A DNA stretch of 64,000 nucleotides, taken from the NCBI GenBank assembly GCA_020354625.1, contig CP070651.1, positions 2,194,669 through 2,258,668 of the forward strand, written 5' to 3'. The notes beneath the pieces were generated by a model. The model saw only the letters and a list, made by a program, of their open reading frames with translations. It had not been told where the DNA came from and made no database searches. Position numbers and translations under genes: made by a program. This DNA comes from Trueperaceae bacterium. Its GTDB lineage: Bacteria; Deinococcota; Deinococci; Deinococcales; Trueperaceae. This document shows positions 7,420-16,272 of this stretch, one piece after another (position 1 is the first letter of the stretch; each line of letters opens with the position of its first letter).

Positions 7420-9083
7420 TAGAACATGAATAGGCTTCTGACCCACGGGATGAACGAGACGCTGATCACGAGCCCGACGTGAAAAACGACTTGCGCCACA
7501 AACGGGGTGAGGCCGCTGTTGCTACGCCGGAAGATTTCGGCGAGTCCGACACCGAACGCGATCAGGATCGGTACCGGTGTTGCCAAGACGAGCGCGAAGA
7601 GGCCGGCAGAGATGAAGAGCGCCAGCAGGCGGTCGTATCGATCCTCAAGCGAGGGGAGTGCAAACGCGCGGAAGAAGAGTTCGGTGAGCGGCAAGAAAAT
7701 GATGGCCAGCACGACCAGAGGCGTGAGACGAGACAGTTTGAGGTAGAAGCTTCCCATCGCACCGCTACTCGGCAAATACGCGAGGTAGACGAGCATGATT
7801 GCGAGCATGAGGATGCCGACCGCGATTCCCAGTAGAAACTGCCTGCTGTTACCTAATAACTGCTCTACCGCGTCCCAACCGTTGCTCTGTACCTGCCTCA
7901 CCGTAAAGACGGTAAGGAAGAACGAAAAGACAATCAGAAACACTGCACGCACGTCCGTTGACTGAAGCGGGGTAAGGATCGCCAAGAAGTTCTTAAGCCC
8001 CACTACGCTATAGACGAGCGCTATAGTAGCTGACAACAACAGGCTGAGGATCAGGATCCTATAGACCTGCCCGACCGTCCAGAGCCGCGGCCCTTCGACG
8101 ACCTCGAGAGTACTGCTGTTGGGGATTCGACTTTCACCTATGAGATGGATGGCTACGAGAACGAGCAGTAAGAGCAGCCATAGGATGGTGCTGTTGAAAA
8201 AAGAGATGAGCATATTACCACGTCGCGACGCCTCGCGAAACGCCAACGCCCCGCTCTGCAAATCTCCCTGGCCGTAATAGATAAGGGCCAGCGCCCGCAG
8301 ATCTCTCGCCTGGGCATCGATCTCGCGCGCACCTCGAAGTGCCAGGGCCGTTTCCAGGTGGCCGGCTGCGGTGTCTAGTTCTCCCATAGACCAATAGATC
8401 TTGCCCAGCAGGGCACGAACCTCGGCATTGCGGATGTCACCGGAGAGCTCCTGGTACCCTTCCAATTGGGCAATGGCGCCCTTGAGGTCACCTAGCCTGT
8501 AACGGAGTTGCGCATCTGCGAGCCGGTATTCGACGTTCAGGCTGTCTACTGTGATCGCTTGCTGGTAGTGGCTACTCGCCTCGCTGAACTTTCCTCGTTG
8601 TGAGGCGAGCTGGCCTTTCAGGAAGTTGATCTTGCCGGCAAGGGCGTTGTGGAAGTGCGTTTCCAGCCTACTTTCGGCGGTGACAAGGAGTCCTTCGGCC
8701 TCTATGTACCTGTCCGTCAGGAGGGCGACTTCAGCCAATAGGACGACCGGTTCGGCGGTTGGAATCCGGTCCCGTAGGGGTTTGAGATTGGTTTCGGCAT
8801 TGATGTAGTTGCCGAGTGCCAGCTCGACCCGGGCCAGCGCCAGCTTGGCGTTGTCAAAGTTGGGGTCTACCTGTAGTGCATTGATGCAGCTCTGCCTCGC
8901 TGTTTCGAAGTCTCCCCCAGCTTCGAAGCGCAGGCACTGTTGGTAATAGGTGTTGGCATTGAACGTTTGAGAGCTTGCCCAACCCAAGCATGCTGCAAAC
9001 GCCAGTATCGCCAACGGTCGTACAAGCCGAAAGGGGCCTAACAGGGCAGAAGCGGAACGATTCATGACCAACCTCGATGTCAT
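7419..9083 (-). CDS. TPR-repeat protein with C-terminal CPBP-like membrane domain
   Basis: 554 residues. The N-terminus has a signal anchor (residues 18-38), then tetratricopeptide repeats to about residue 290 (for example YYQQCLRFEAGGDFETARQSC and NFDNAKLALARVELALGNY), presumably extracytoplasmic. From residue 300 there are about seven hydrophobic segments. The last part resembles CPBP-family (CAAX protease/bacteriocin-processing) membrane proteins: PLTELFFRAFALPSL corresponds to the EExxxR motif and VVFHVGLV to the FxxxH motif. The first Glu of EExxxR is Thr here, so catalysis is doubtful. The start is uncertain: ATG 9083 or ATG 9065, the latter with GAGGTTGGTC before it. Confidence 0.6.
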   Translation of the reverse strand: MTSRLVMNRSASALLGPFRLVRPLAILAFAACLGWASSQTFNANTYYQQCLRFEAGGDFETARQSCINALQVDPNFDNAKLALARVELALGNYINAETNLKPLRDRIPTAEPVVLLAEVALLTDRYIEAEGLLVTAESRLETHFHNALAGKINFLKGQLASQRGKFSEASSHYQQAITVDSLNVEYRLADAQLRYRLGDLKGAIAQLEGYQELSGDIRNAEVRALLGKIYWSMGELDTAAGHLETALALRGAREIDAQARDLRALALIYYGQGDLQSGALAFREASRRGNMLISFFNSTILWLLLLLVLVAIHLIGESRIPNSSTLEVVEGPRLWTVGQVYRILILSLLLSATIALVYSVVGLKNFLAILTPLQSTDVRAVFLIVFSFFLTVFTVRQVQSNGWDAVEQLLGNSRQFLLGIAVGILMLAIMLVYLAYLPSSGAMGSFYLKLSRLTPLVVLAIIFLPLTELFFRAFALPSLEDRYDRLLALFISAGLFALVLATPVPILIAFGVGLAEIFRRSNSGLTPFVAQVVFHVGLVISVSFIPWVRSLFMF

Positions 9084-9386
9084 TAGCGGCTCACCGTAGC
9101 GCTCTTTTGAAATATCGTGGCGTTCAACGGATACGCCCTCCGATACGTGCCACGCAAGAAGGGCAGGTGTCGTCCAAAGAAACCATTACCTACCCATCAT
9201 GGAGGATAGAGCAGCGCATTGAGGTTAGGTCGTTCACTTTGACGGTATGGGTCGCGTGCTGGGAGGGATCGATGCACCATGAAGATTCCTTTAGCTCCAT
9301 GCCATCTCAGCTTGCGGTTGGAGCTGGTAACATGAGACTATGGATCGCTGTCTCACGGCCTCGAGCGGATCTGGGGGGTGGCTTCG
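9084..9386. other. Intergenic, divergent promoter region, nothing recognised
   Basis: 303 bp between the divergent TPR-CPBP gene and the small secreted protein gene. A GGAGCT/AGCTCC inverted pair (around 9292-9336) is the only structure I see. No RNA gene or coding region found. Confidence 0.4.
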
Positions 9387-9761
9387 ATGATGCTTGTGCT
9401 CGTCTGGTTTTTGGTGAGCCAGATCGTCAGCGGCTTACCGGAGATGAGTCCCGGTACCGAAGTGCGTCTTGTTTCACAAGATCTCCTTACCATCTATGCC
9501 AGTGCTAGGGTGGAGGAGGGGCGACTCGCCTTTTCTGGGACGATCGAGCCCGATCAGGAGGTACGGTTGCTGATCTTTCCCCCTGGAGTTGATCCACAGA
9601 GGCAGGGAGAGGTTTTGGAGGGGGCCAGTGCCTTCCCAGGGCGCGTCTCTTCACAGGGACGAGATATCCTTGTTCGGTTCTCCGATGATGGGGATTCGGT
9701 TTCTCTGTACGACTGGCTCGGTGAAGAGCGCGGTATCCTCTTGGTTATGCCGGGGCCTTGA
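9387..9761 (+). CDS. Small secreted or membrane-anchored protein, function unknown
   Basis: 124 residues, not recognised. Hydrophobic N-terminus (MMLVLVWFLVSQIVSG) that could be a signal peptide, then a mainly beta region (TEVRLVSQDLLTIYASARVEEG, FSGTIEPDQEVRLLIF). A GGGGGGTGG stretch 6 nt upstream favours ATG 9387; a GTG at 9378 is possible. It is immediately upstream of the response regulator (24 bp) in the same direction, so it may be an accessory gene of that two-component system, for example an extracytoplasmic sensor or target. That role is inference from position only. Confidence 0.55.
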   Translation: MMLVLVWFLVSQIVSGLPEMSPGTEVRLVSQDLLTIYASARVEEGRLAFSGTIEPDQEVRLLIFPPGVDPQRQGEVLEGASAFPGRVSSQGRDILVRFSDDGDSVSLYDWLGEERGILLVMPGP

Positions 9762-9784
9762 AGGCGGATTTGTTGGTGAGTGCC

Positions 9785-10453
9785 ATGAAAAAGAAACATA
9801 TCGTGATCGTAGAGGATGACCTCGATATCAGTCGCCTTTTGACACTCGAGTTACAAGAGACGGGTTTTGAAGCGAGCGCCTTTGCAACGGGCATTAGCGG
9901 TCTTTGCGCCATCCGTGAGACAGAGCCGGATCTGGTGATTTTGGATCTCGGTCTGCCCGATATCAGCGGTGCCGAAATCGCTCGACGCGTACGCAAGACG
10001 AGTGAAATCCCCATCCTCATCCTGACGGCTGCCGATGACGTAAGTACCAAGGTCGAGATGTTGAACGTCGGTGCCGACGACTATCTGGCCAAACCCTTCC
10101 ATATCGAGGAGCTGGTCGCCAGAGTCAACGTACAGTTGCGCAAAAGGGGCGTTGGAGCCGTTCGTAAGATCGGTAGTATGACGCTCGATGCGGTGAGGCG
10201 CCAAGTCTTTTGGGACGATGAGGAGGTGCGGCTTTCGCCGAGGGAGTTCGCCTTGCTCACCTATCTCTGCAACCAGCCGGGCCGGGTTTACAGCCGTGAA
10301 GAGATCGAGGCCAACGTGTGGGGGGAGTCGTTGCCGCCATCGAGCAACGTCGTAGATGTTCACATCGCCAATATTCGTGGGAAGTTGCGGGATGCCGGTG
10401 GTTTTGGGATCATTCGTACCGTACGCGGGGTCGGCTACGCGGTGAAAGGCTGA
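9785..10453 (+). CDS. OmpR/PhoB-family response regulator
   Basis: DNA-binding response regulator, 222 residues. The receiver domain has the acidic pair Glu10/Asp11/Asp12 (VIVEDD), phospho-acceptor Asp54 (VILDLGLPD), and Lys in YLAKPF. The C-terminal winged helix (LSPREFALLTYLCNQPGRVYSREEIEANVWG...NVVDVHIANIRGK in outline) is of OmpR type, with the terminal IRTVRGVGYAV. ATG 9785 is chosen because MKKKHIVIVEDD is the expected N-terminus and GGTGAG precedes it. It is followed after 19 bp by a histidine kinase gene, so the two form a two-component operon. Target genes unknown. Confidence 0.93.
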   Translation: MKKKHIVIVEDDLDISRLLTLELQETGFEASAFATGISGLCAIRETEPDLVILDLGLPDISGAEIARRVRKTSEIPILILTAADDVSTKVEMLNVGADDYLAKPFHIEELVARVNVQLRKRGVGAVRKIGSMTLDAVRRQVFWDDEEVRLSPREFALLTYLCNQPGRVYSREEIEANVWGESLPPSSNVVDVHIANIRGKLRDAGGFGIIRTVRGVGYAVKG

Positions 10454-10472
10454 GGCCGCGGGGCAGCGTCAG

Positions 10473-11867
10473 TTGTCTCCATTGACAGGAGCCGAACCGA
10501 CCCGCAAACGGGCCCGAGATCTCTTTGATGAGGATAAGGTGCTCTCTCGACGTGGACTGCCTCTCAGGTGGCGGGTGGCCGTGCTCAGCGGTCTCGCCAT
10601 AGCGCTTTTGAGCGTCGTCGCTTCCCTCACGGCGTTCTGGGTGGTGCGGTCGAGTCTGCTCGGGGATCTTCAACGCGCCGTGCGAGAGGATGTACAAAAG
10701 GTCGCAGCTCTCTACCAGGGTGGGGGCGCGGGTGCGGCCGGCGCTACCCTCGCCGGGCCCACGGGGGGCGTGATCGTACAGCTTTACGATGCAGCGGGGC
10801 AGCTGCTCGCGTCTTCCAACCCGACCTTCGAAGCACCGGACGCGGCCATTGTGCCGGAGGTGGTGCGTACCGCGGTGGGCGGCTTGCAGGATTGGCGAGG
10901 TGTGTTGGCCGGCTATACGGTACAGGCTTCGCTCGCGCCCTTTAGTTTCGGTGTCGCCGCCGTGATCGCCGACACCGCCTTTGTGGGGCTGGCTTTGGGC
11001 CAGTTGGCGCGCGCCTTGCTGTTGACCGCGATCTTGCTCGTGCTCATCAGCGCGCTGATCGGTTATCTCGTGGCAGCTCTCGCGATAAGGCCCATCACCC
11101 AGTTGGCCGTTCGTGCGGCCGAACTCGGCCCCGGTCGCTTGCACCCGATACCCTACCGCGGGCCGAGCGATGAGGTCGGTCAACTCAGCGATGTGCTCAA
11201 CGACCTCATCGAACGGCTCAAGCGAGCGATAGAGGCGCAGCGGAGCTTTCTGGCGGAGACCAGTCACGAGCTCAGAACCCCGCTGACGAGCTTGCAGGGG
11301 TTTCTCGAGCGGGCCTTCAGGCGGGCCAGCCCGGAGGTGCAGCACGATCTCACAGATGCCCGCCGCATCGTGAAGACGATGTCTCGTCTCATCGAGGATC
11401 TGCTGCAGCTCTCGCGGGGCCAGTTGGTCCAAGAACTGACCCCGTATCTGGTCGATCCCTATCTGGAGGTTCTTGAGCCCATCGCAGAGGAGTTTTCTGG
11501 GGTGAGGCTCTCGGGAGAACCCGGCCAGATGCTTTTGGGAGATCCCGAAAAACTCCGCCAACTCGTGCGAAACCTGACAGCCAACGCCGTTCGATCTGCC
11601 CAGAGAGCAGAAGGGGTAGAGTTACGACTCGAGCAGGATGGGACTTGCCTGATGCTGAGCGTTCACGACCAGGGGCCGGGGGTCCCTGAGGATCTGCTCC
11701 CGCACATCTTCGAAAAGTTTTACCGAGGAACTGGTGGGGGCGCCGGTCTCGGGCTCGCTATCGCTCAGCAGATCGCGCACCTCCACAAGGGTGAGATCAC
11801 CGTGGAGAGCGAGCCGGGTAACACCGTGTTTCGGGTGGTGCTTCCACTGATCGAGCTACCTGAATAG
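10473..11867 (+). CDS. Membrane sensor histidine kinase
   Basis: About 464 residues if TTG 10473 is the start; this start is weakly supported and a GTG near 10539 is an alternative. Two membrane segments (about residues 35-60 and 183-208) enclose a periplasmic sensor of about 120 residues. A HAMP domain follows (AIRPITQLAVRAAELGPG), then the DHp helix with phospho-acceptor His265 (SHELRTPL) and a catalytic ATPase domain with N box NLTANAVRSA, G1 DQGPGVP and G2 GGAGLGLAIAQQ. Presumed partner of the OmpR-type regulator upstream. Signal unknown. Confidence 0.9.
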   Translation: MSPLTGAEPTRKRARDLFDEDKVLSRRGLPLRWRVAVLSGLAIALLSVVASLTAFWVVRSSLLGDLQRAVREDVQKVAALYQGGGAGAAGATLAGPTGGVIVQLYDAAGQLLASSNPTFEAPDAAIVPEVVRTAVGGLQDWRGVLAGYTVQASLAPFSFGVAAVIADTAFVGLALGQLARALLLTAILLVLISALIGYLVAALAIRPITQLAVRAAELGPGRLHPIPYRGPSDEVGQLSDVLNDLIERLKRAIEAQRSFLAETSHELRTPLTSLQGFLERAFRRASPEVQHDLTDARRIVKTMSRLIEDLLQLSRGQLVQELTPYLVDPYLEVLEPIAEEFSGVRLSGEPGQMLLGDPEKLRQLVRNLTANAVRSAQRAEGVELRLEQDGTCLMLSVHDQGPGVPEDLLPHIFEKFYRGTGGGAGLGLAIAQQIAHLHKGEITVESEPGNTVFRVVLPLIELPE

Positions 11868-11966
11868 CGATGCAAGGGGGTTTGGAAAGAGCGAAAGGAT
11901 TAACGAAGCCGGGGCTTGCCTGTTTCAAAGATGCCACCGTCAGAGCAGACGGGTTCAGCCGTTCAT

Positions 11967-12006
11967 TTCGCGGCACCCATTACGCATCACCCATTACCCA
12001 TCACCA
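11967..12006. repeat. Heptad-arm repeat, single right arm, locus B
   Basis: Starts TTCGCGGCACCCAT and continues in TTACGCA/TCACCCA heptads. No matching left arm is present upstream, so this looks like a half copy. Located between the histidine kinase gene and dcd. Confidence 0.7.
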
Positions 12007-12041
12007 TCAAGATAGCGATACCAAAAGCTCTCAAACTCACG

Positions 12042-12590
12042 TTAGAGCTTCGGTAGCGTCACCCCCGTCTGACCCTGATACTTACCTTTACGCTCGGCGT
12101 AGGTGATGTCAGGTCTCGGACCCTCGAAGAACAAGAGCTGCACGATGCCTTCGTTGGCGTAGACCTTGGCGGGCAGCGGGGTTGTGTTGGAGAGTTCCAG
12201 CGTCACATGGCCTTCCCACCCCGGTTCCAACGGGGTTACGTTCGCAACGATGCCGCAGCGGGCGTAGCTCGATTTGCCCAGCGCCACCACCATCACGTTA
12301 TCGGGTATGCGGAGATACTCCACCGAGCGGGTGAGCACGAAGGAGTTGGGTGGGATGATGCAGTGGTCTCCCTCGGTAGCCACCAGACTGTCCGGATCGA
12401 ACGCTTTGGGGTCGACCACGGTGTTGAAGGCGTTGACAAAGATGTGCCACTCGGGCGCCGCCCTGAGGTCGTAGCCGAAACTCGAGAGGCCGTAGCTGAT
12501 GACCCCGTCGCGAACCAGACCCTCTTCGAAAGGCTCGATCATTCCGCGTTTGGACTGCTCCCGGATCCACCAATCGGGTTGGATGCTCAT
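12042..12590 (-). CDS. dcd: dCTP deaminase
   Basis: Deaminates dCTP to dUTP, feeding dTMP synthesis. 182 residues. [12 protein letters not shown]...GMIEPFEEG matches the family N-terminus, and [10 protein letters not shown] plus [12 protein letters not shown] carry the conserved active-site Ser/Arg and Glu residues. The C-terminal KGKYQGQTG is also characteristic. ATG 12590 is chosen because it gives the family N-terminus and lies 7 nt behind TACACT; a longer reading frame to 12662 adds an unlikely 24-residue extension. The 160 bp between it and phnE (12591-12750) contain its promoter and otherwise nothing recognised. Confidence 0.95.
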   Translation of the reverse strand: MSIQPDWWIREQSKRGMIEPFEEGLVRDGVISYGLSSFGYDLRAAPEWHIFVNAFNTVVDPKAFDPDSLVATEGDHCIIPPNSFVLTRSVEYLRIPDNVMVVALGKSSYARCGIVANVTPLEPGWEGHVTLELSNTTPLPAKVYANEGIVQLLFFEGPRPDITYAERKGKYQGQTGVTLPKL

Positions 12591-12597
12591 GAAAAGA

Positions 12598-12603
12598 AGT
12601 GTA
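12598..12603 (-). promoter_or_regulatory. -10 box (TACACT) of dcd, leaderless type
   Basis: TACACT on the reverse strand, 7 nt before ATG 12590, no ribosome-binding site between. Confidence 0.5.
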
Positions 12604-12750
12604 ACGCACATCACCAGAGGCTTTGCCGAGGTGGTGAAGGGGAACTGCCGTGAGATCGACATCTACGAACCCCTCCTGACGCTGAGAGGCCTTCACCTCA
12701 TCGCAGCGCCCCTGGTAGCTCTCGTGAGCGGAGCGGGTGGGCTGCCGGCC

Positions 12751-14352
12751 CTATACGAGCCGCCCCCGCAGCCAAGAAGACGCGAAGTCGATGATGTTGA
12801 CTACCAAGATGATGGCCAATATGGCGACGATCATCTGGTTGTAGGTTCCCGTTCCCATCTTCTCTTGGATGAAGAACCCGATGCCCCCGGCACCGACCAG
12901 ACCGAGCACGATCGAGACGCGAAAGTTGATCTCGAAGCGGTAGAGCGTCCAGGCGATAAAGAGCGGTCCGACTTGGGGCAAGATGGCCCAGCGCACCACG
13001 TTGGTTCCTGACGCACCAACCGCCTCGAGCGCTTCGATCGGGCCACGGTCGACGTTTTCGATCGATTCGGAGTAGACCTTGCCCAGGTCGGCGATCGAGT
13101 GGATCGCCATGGCCAGGACACCGGCGAACGGTCCCAGCCCCACCGCAGCTACAAAGACCAGAGCGAGGATCAGCGTGTCGATGCCGCGATCGAGATTGAA
13201 AAATCCACGGGTCAGTCCGAAAACAGCTCGCATCAAGGGGTTGCCGAAGGTGAGGTTGCGCGAGGCCAGAAACGATAGCGGTACGGCGAACACGGCAGCC
13301 AAAAAGGTACCGACCAGGGCGATCTCGATGGTGATGAGCATCTGGCTGGCCACTTCCTGGAGCGCCCCGACGTTGGGGGGCCAAGCGCGGTCGAGAAAAT
13401 CGAGCAGAAAAGGCCAGCCTTCAACCAAGCGGTTGAAGCTGAAGTTGGTCGCTGCAAACGCCGGGGTGAGCGTACAAATTATGATGGCGAGTAATGTTCC
13501 CGTACTCAGATCTGCCCGATCTTGAAGCCGGGGGCGCCAGATCGCCATCAGGCCACCGCCTACCATCAAGCCGATCAGAAGGAAGGTAACGGTGGTTCCG
13601 TAAGCGGTGCGGTTCGGCTCGACGAGCCTGAATCCCGCTTCAGCAGCCTCTCGAGGGATCCGCTGTCCCTCGAGACCGGTGATGGTCGTGATGGGCTCGA
13701 GCAGATTGAGGCCGATCGAGCGCCGCTGGCGGTTGAGCTCTTCCAAACCGCTGTTATAGCTCTCGATGATGCTCGTCTCTGTGCCGCTGGGCGTGGAGGT
13801 GAGGAGTTTATAGTAGCCAGGAGTTTTGGGAAAGATGGCTTGTCCGCTGTTCGAGGTGAGCCCGAAAAAGATTGTCGTTCCGAGGGCGATGCCGATGAGC
13901 AGGCCAGGGAGTCTGGCGCGGGGAATCCCCCAGCTGATACCCACGATGATCGCAGTGGCGGCGATACCAGTTACGGCCTCCATCAGGCCGTAGAGGGGCA
14001 GAAGACTGGCCAGACTGGTAGGGCGTTCAGCCCAAGACAACGCCAATATCAGGGTTGTGAGCCCTGCTGTGAGCGAAGCGGTTCCGCCGATGCGCCTACC
14101 TCGAAGGGAGATTGCCAGGCTGAGCAGGGCAGCCACCAAGATCAGGCTGAAAAGAGGGTAGATCGGGAGGAAACCGAACAGGGTCGGCCGGACGGTTTCA
14201 CGGCTCAAGAAACCCGAGACCTGCCCGAAGGGCAGCGTAAAGAATGTGATGATCAATCCGACGCTTCCGGCGATCATGAGGCGGCGCATCGAGCTGTTGG
14301 CCAGCCCGAGGAGGAGCGCCAGCCCAGCGCCGACCAGGGTATAGATGAGCAT
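12751..14352 (-). CDS. phnE: PhnE-type ABC permease with extra N-terminal membrane domain
   Basis: Membrane component of a phosphonate/phosphate/phosphite-type importer. The C-terminal 240 residues are a normal PhnE permease domain, including the cytoplasmic loop SIENVDRGPIEALEAVGASG that contacts the ATPase and the GLVGAGGIGFFIQEKM stretch. The protein is about 533 residues, twice the family length. The added first 260 residues hold about six to eight membrane helices and a hydrophilic loop around residues 170-240, and do not obviously repeat the permease motif. ATG 14352 overlaps the phnC stop (TGATG), so translation is coupled. Confidence 0.82.
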   Translation of the reverse strand: MLIYTLVGAGLALLLGLANSSMRRLMIAGSVGLIITFFTLPFGQVSGFLSRETVRPTLFGFLPIYPLFSLILVAALLSLAISLRGRRIGGTASLTAGLTTLILALSWAERPTSLASLLPLYGLMEAVTGIAATAIIVGISWGIPRARLPGLLIGIALGTTIFFGLTSNSGQAIFPKTPGYYKLLTSTPSGTETSIIESYNSGLEELNRQRRSIGLNLLEPITTITGLEGQRIPREAAEAGFRLVEPNRTAYGTTVTFLLIGLMVGGGLMAIWRPRLQDRADLSTGTLLAIIICTLTPAFAATNFSFNRLVEGWPFLLDFLDRAWPPNVGALQEVASQMLITIEIALVGTFLAAVFAVPLSFLASRNLTFGNPLMRAVFGLTRGFFNLDRGIDTLILALVFVAAVGLGPFAGVLAMAIHSIADLGKVYSESIENVDRGPIEALEAVGASGTNVVRWAILPQVGPLFIAWTLYRFEINFRVSIVLGLVGAGGIGFFIQEKMGTGTYNQMIVAILAIILVVNIIDFASSWLRGRLV

Positions 14353-15101
14353 CAAAGGGCCTCCAAGCTGCCGGTGTAGATCTCTCCTTCAAGCGTATCG
14401 CTCAGTGCCTCGACGGGTCCGTCGAAGACGAGCTCGCCCTTGTTGAAGGCCAAGATTCGTTTGGCGTAGCGCTTGGCCAGCTCGAGCACGTGGATGTTGA
14501 CGAGCACGGTGACCCCATGCTCCTCGTTGTAGTCTTTCAGCAATCCCAAGATGACATCTGAAAGGCGTGGGTCGAGGCTGGCCATAGGTTCATCCGCCAG
14601 GATGAGTTGGGGCTCTTGGGTCATGGCGCGGGCGATGGCGACTCGTTGCTGCTGTCCGCCCGAGAGCTGGTCGACCCGGGTCTGTTCTTTTTCGTTCAAA
14701 CCGACTCGGTCGATGTAGTGGCGGGCCAACTCGACATCTCTTTCGGTGTAGAGCCCCAGAACGCCGCGCCATGTGGCATGGTAGCCGAGACGGCCTGATA
14801 AGACGTTCTCGATTACGCTCAAGCGGGTAACCAGGTTGAATTGCTGGAAGATAAAACCGATGGTGCGGCGGTAGCGCTGTAAGGCACGTCCACGCAGGCT
14901 GATGACATCTGTTCCATGGGCTCTGATCTCACCTTGCGTGGGCTCTACCAATCTGTTGAGACAGCGCAAGAAGGTGCTCTTGCCGGCTCCCGAGAGACCG
15001 ATGATTGCGACAAAATCACCATCCGGAATCGTGACGGTGACATTTTTCAGCGCCTCGGTGCCGTCGGGGAAGGTCTTGCTTAGATTGTTGACCTCGATCA
15101 C
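14352..15101 (-). CDS. phnC: PhnC-type ABC transporter ATP-binding protein
   Basis: ATPase of the phnDCE importer. About 249 residues. Walker [11 protein letters not shown]-loop [13 protein letters not shown], signature [14 protein letters not shown], Walker B LILADEP with the PhnC-typical [10 protein letters not shown], and the switch His in [16 protein letters not shown] 15101 gives the family start ([11 protein letters not shown]); TTG 15119 and GTG 15113 are alternatives. It follows phnD across a 160-bp gap filled with three hairpins, and overlaps phnE by 1 nt. Confidence 0.88.
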   Translation of the reverse strand: MIEVNNLSKTFPDGTEALKNVTVTIPDGDFVAIIGLSGAGKSTFLRCLNRLVEPTQGEIRAHGTDVISLRGRALQRYRRTIGFIFQQFNLVTRLSVIENVLSGRLGYHATWRGVLGLYTERDVELARHYIDRVGLNEKEQTRVDQLSGGQQQRVAIARAMTQEPQLILADEPMASLDPRLSDVILGLLKDYNEEHGVTVLVNIHVLELAKRYAKRILAFNKGELVFDGPVEALSDTLEGEIYTGSLEAL

Positions 15102-15136
15102 GAAACTAAGCACTTCCAAGTCATGTTTGCTGGCAT

Positions 15137-15158
15137 GAACCGCGGGCGGCCGCGGTTC
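15137..15158. repeat. Perfect 9-bp-stem hairpin in the phnD-phnC gap (hairpin 1)
   Basis: GAACCGCGG and its reverse complement around a 4-nt loop. Closest of three hairpins to phnC. Confidence 0.7.
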
Positions 15159-15175
15159 CTACTCGCTCCACTCGC

Positions 15176-15206
15176 CCAAAGTTTGAGGTATTGCCTCAAA
15201 CTTTGG
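15176..15206. repeat. Perfect 13-bp-stem hairpin in the phnD-phnC gap (hairpin 2)
   Basis: CCAAAGTTTGAGG, 5-nt loop, exact reverse complement. No U tract on the operon strand, so more likely an mRNA stability or processing structure than a terminator. Confidence 0.75.
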
Positions 15207-15221
15207 TGGGAGGTTTTTAAA

Positions 15222-15245
15222 ACCCCCAGGGTTCACCCTGGGGGT
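15222..15245 (-). terminator. Hairpin 3 after phnD, possible partial terminator
   Basis: Stem ACCCCCAGGG (10 bp) with a 4-nt loop, followed on the reverse strand by TTTTAAAAA. It ends 18 nt after the phnD stop. It could attenuate transcription into phnC and phnE and so favour the binding protein. Confidence 0.6.
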
Positions 15246-15262
15246 ATGAGGGGTGCGAGACC

Positions 15263-16153
15263 CTATTCCTCGTCGAGCCCGAGGATTTCGCGGGCATCGC
15301 GAACGACGGCGTAGTCGGCGCTATCGGCCGGAATCATATAATCGATCCGATAGAGATTAAAGAGCAAGTCGCTATCGGGAGACCGGATGCTGGCGATCGA
15401 GGCGGCGATCTGCAGCGTAAGAGCCGGAAAGGTATCGGCAAACTCGCGAGACACGCTAAAGGTATCGCCGGGGATAGGGCGGCTGTAGAAGATCGCGGTC
15501 AGCTGTTCGGCCTGATCGGCTTCCAGGAACTGCGTCCACGAGCCCGAGATGTTCTGATCGTCGTTGGCAAAGGTGGCAGCGGCATCGACCGAGCCGTTCA
15601 GGACCGACAATACGGCAGCGTCGTGCTGGCCCGAGAAGACCTGATTCGAGAAGAAATCGTCCGGTTCGATGCCGGCAACGGTCAGTTCGGCCCGGGGGAA
15701 TACGTATCCAGCGGCTGAGTTCGGATCGGTCCAGGCGATGGTCTTGTCCTCGAGATCGGCGACCGAAGTGATACCGCTGTCTTTGCGGACGATGATGGCG
15801 GCCCAGTAGAAGGGGTTGCCGAAGCGGACCGACTTGAGCAGTACCTGGGCATCGGCCTCGCGCTGCGCGATGACGAAACCGTCGGGTGGGAAGAAGGCGA
15901 AATCGAGATTCCCCGATCGCATCGCTTCGATGAGACCGCGGTACTCGGTCGGTAGGAACACTTCGACCTCAATGGCACCACCGAACTCAGCTTCTAAAAA
16001 ATCCGCGATGGCTTGCGCCGCAGCGGTGAGCTGTTCGGAGTTTTGTGTGGGGTTGAAGCCGATTCTGACGTTGAGGGGTGCTTGAGCGTTGGCCGCGAAC
16101 AGGAGTGCGAAAAGGATCAGGCTAAGGGCCGAGGTGAACAACCGCTTGAACAT
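15263..16153 (-). CDS. phnD: PhnD-type phosphonate/phosphate/phosphite-binding protein
   Basis: Extracytoplasmic solute-binding protein of the phnDCE importer. 296 residues; signal peptide 1-23 ending AANAQA. The mature part has PhnD-family features: RIGFNPTQNSEQL, EYRGLIEAMRSGNLDFAFFPPDGFV, IIVRKDSGI, and the anion-site segment DPNSAAGYVFPRAEL. ATG 16153 is preceded by GGGAGGTAAGT and begins the signal peptide; the longer frame upstream is not needed. First gene of a reverse-strand operon phnD-phnC-phnE. Ligand (phosphonate, phosphite or phosphate) cannot be told from sequence; no phosphonate-degrading genes are nearby. Confidence 0.88.
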   Translation of the reverse strand: MFKRLFTSALSLILFALLFAANAQAPLNVRIGFNPTQNSEQLTAAAQAIADFLEAEFGGAIEVEVFLPTEYRGLIEAMRSGNLDFAFFPPDGFVIAQREADAQVLLKSVRFGNPFYWAAIIVRKDSGITSVADLEDKTIAWTDPNSAAGYVFPRAELTVAGIEPDDFFSNQVFSGQHDAAVLSVLNGSVDAAATFANDDQNISGSWTQFLEADQAEQLTAIFYSRPIPGDTFSVSREFADTFPALTLQIAASIASIRSPDSDLLFNLYRIDYMIPADSADYAVVRDAREILGLDEE

Positions 16154-16261
16154 ACTTACCTCCCAAGGTCCACTGGCAAGGACTCGCCACAATCTACCAC
16201 GACCGGTATCCCGCCGTACCTGAACGGAGACTTGTTGCTTTGGGGGCAAGGTTGTGAGGGG

Positions 16262-16267
16262 TACACT
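16262..16267 (+). promoter_or_regulatory. -10 box (TACACT) of polX, leaderless type
   Basis: TACACT ends 5 nt before ATG 16273; no ribosome-binding site. Confidence 0.5.
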
Positions 16268-16272
16268 AGGTC

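Noticed and set aside
10410-11561. 383-codon frame opposite the histidine kinase
   Set aside because: Antisense to clear kinase motifs; composition (Q, H, R rich) is that of a shadow.
13522-14379. 285-codon forward frame opposite the PhnE N-terminal extension
   Set aside because: Hydrophilic shadow of a hydrophobic coding region; the overlap and order of phnC-phnE support the reverse strand.
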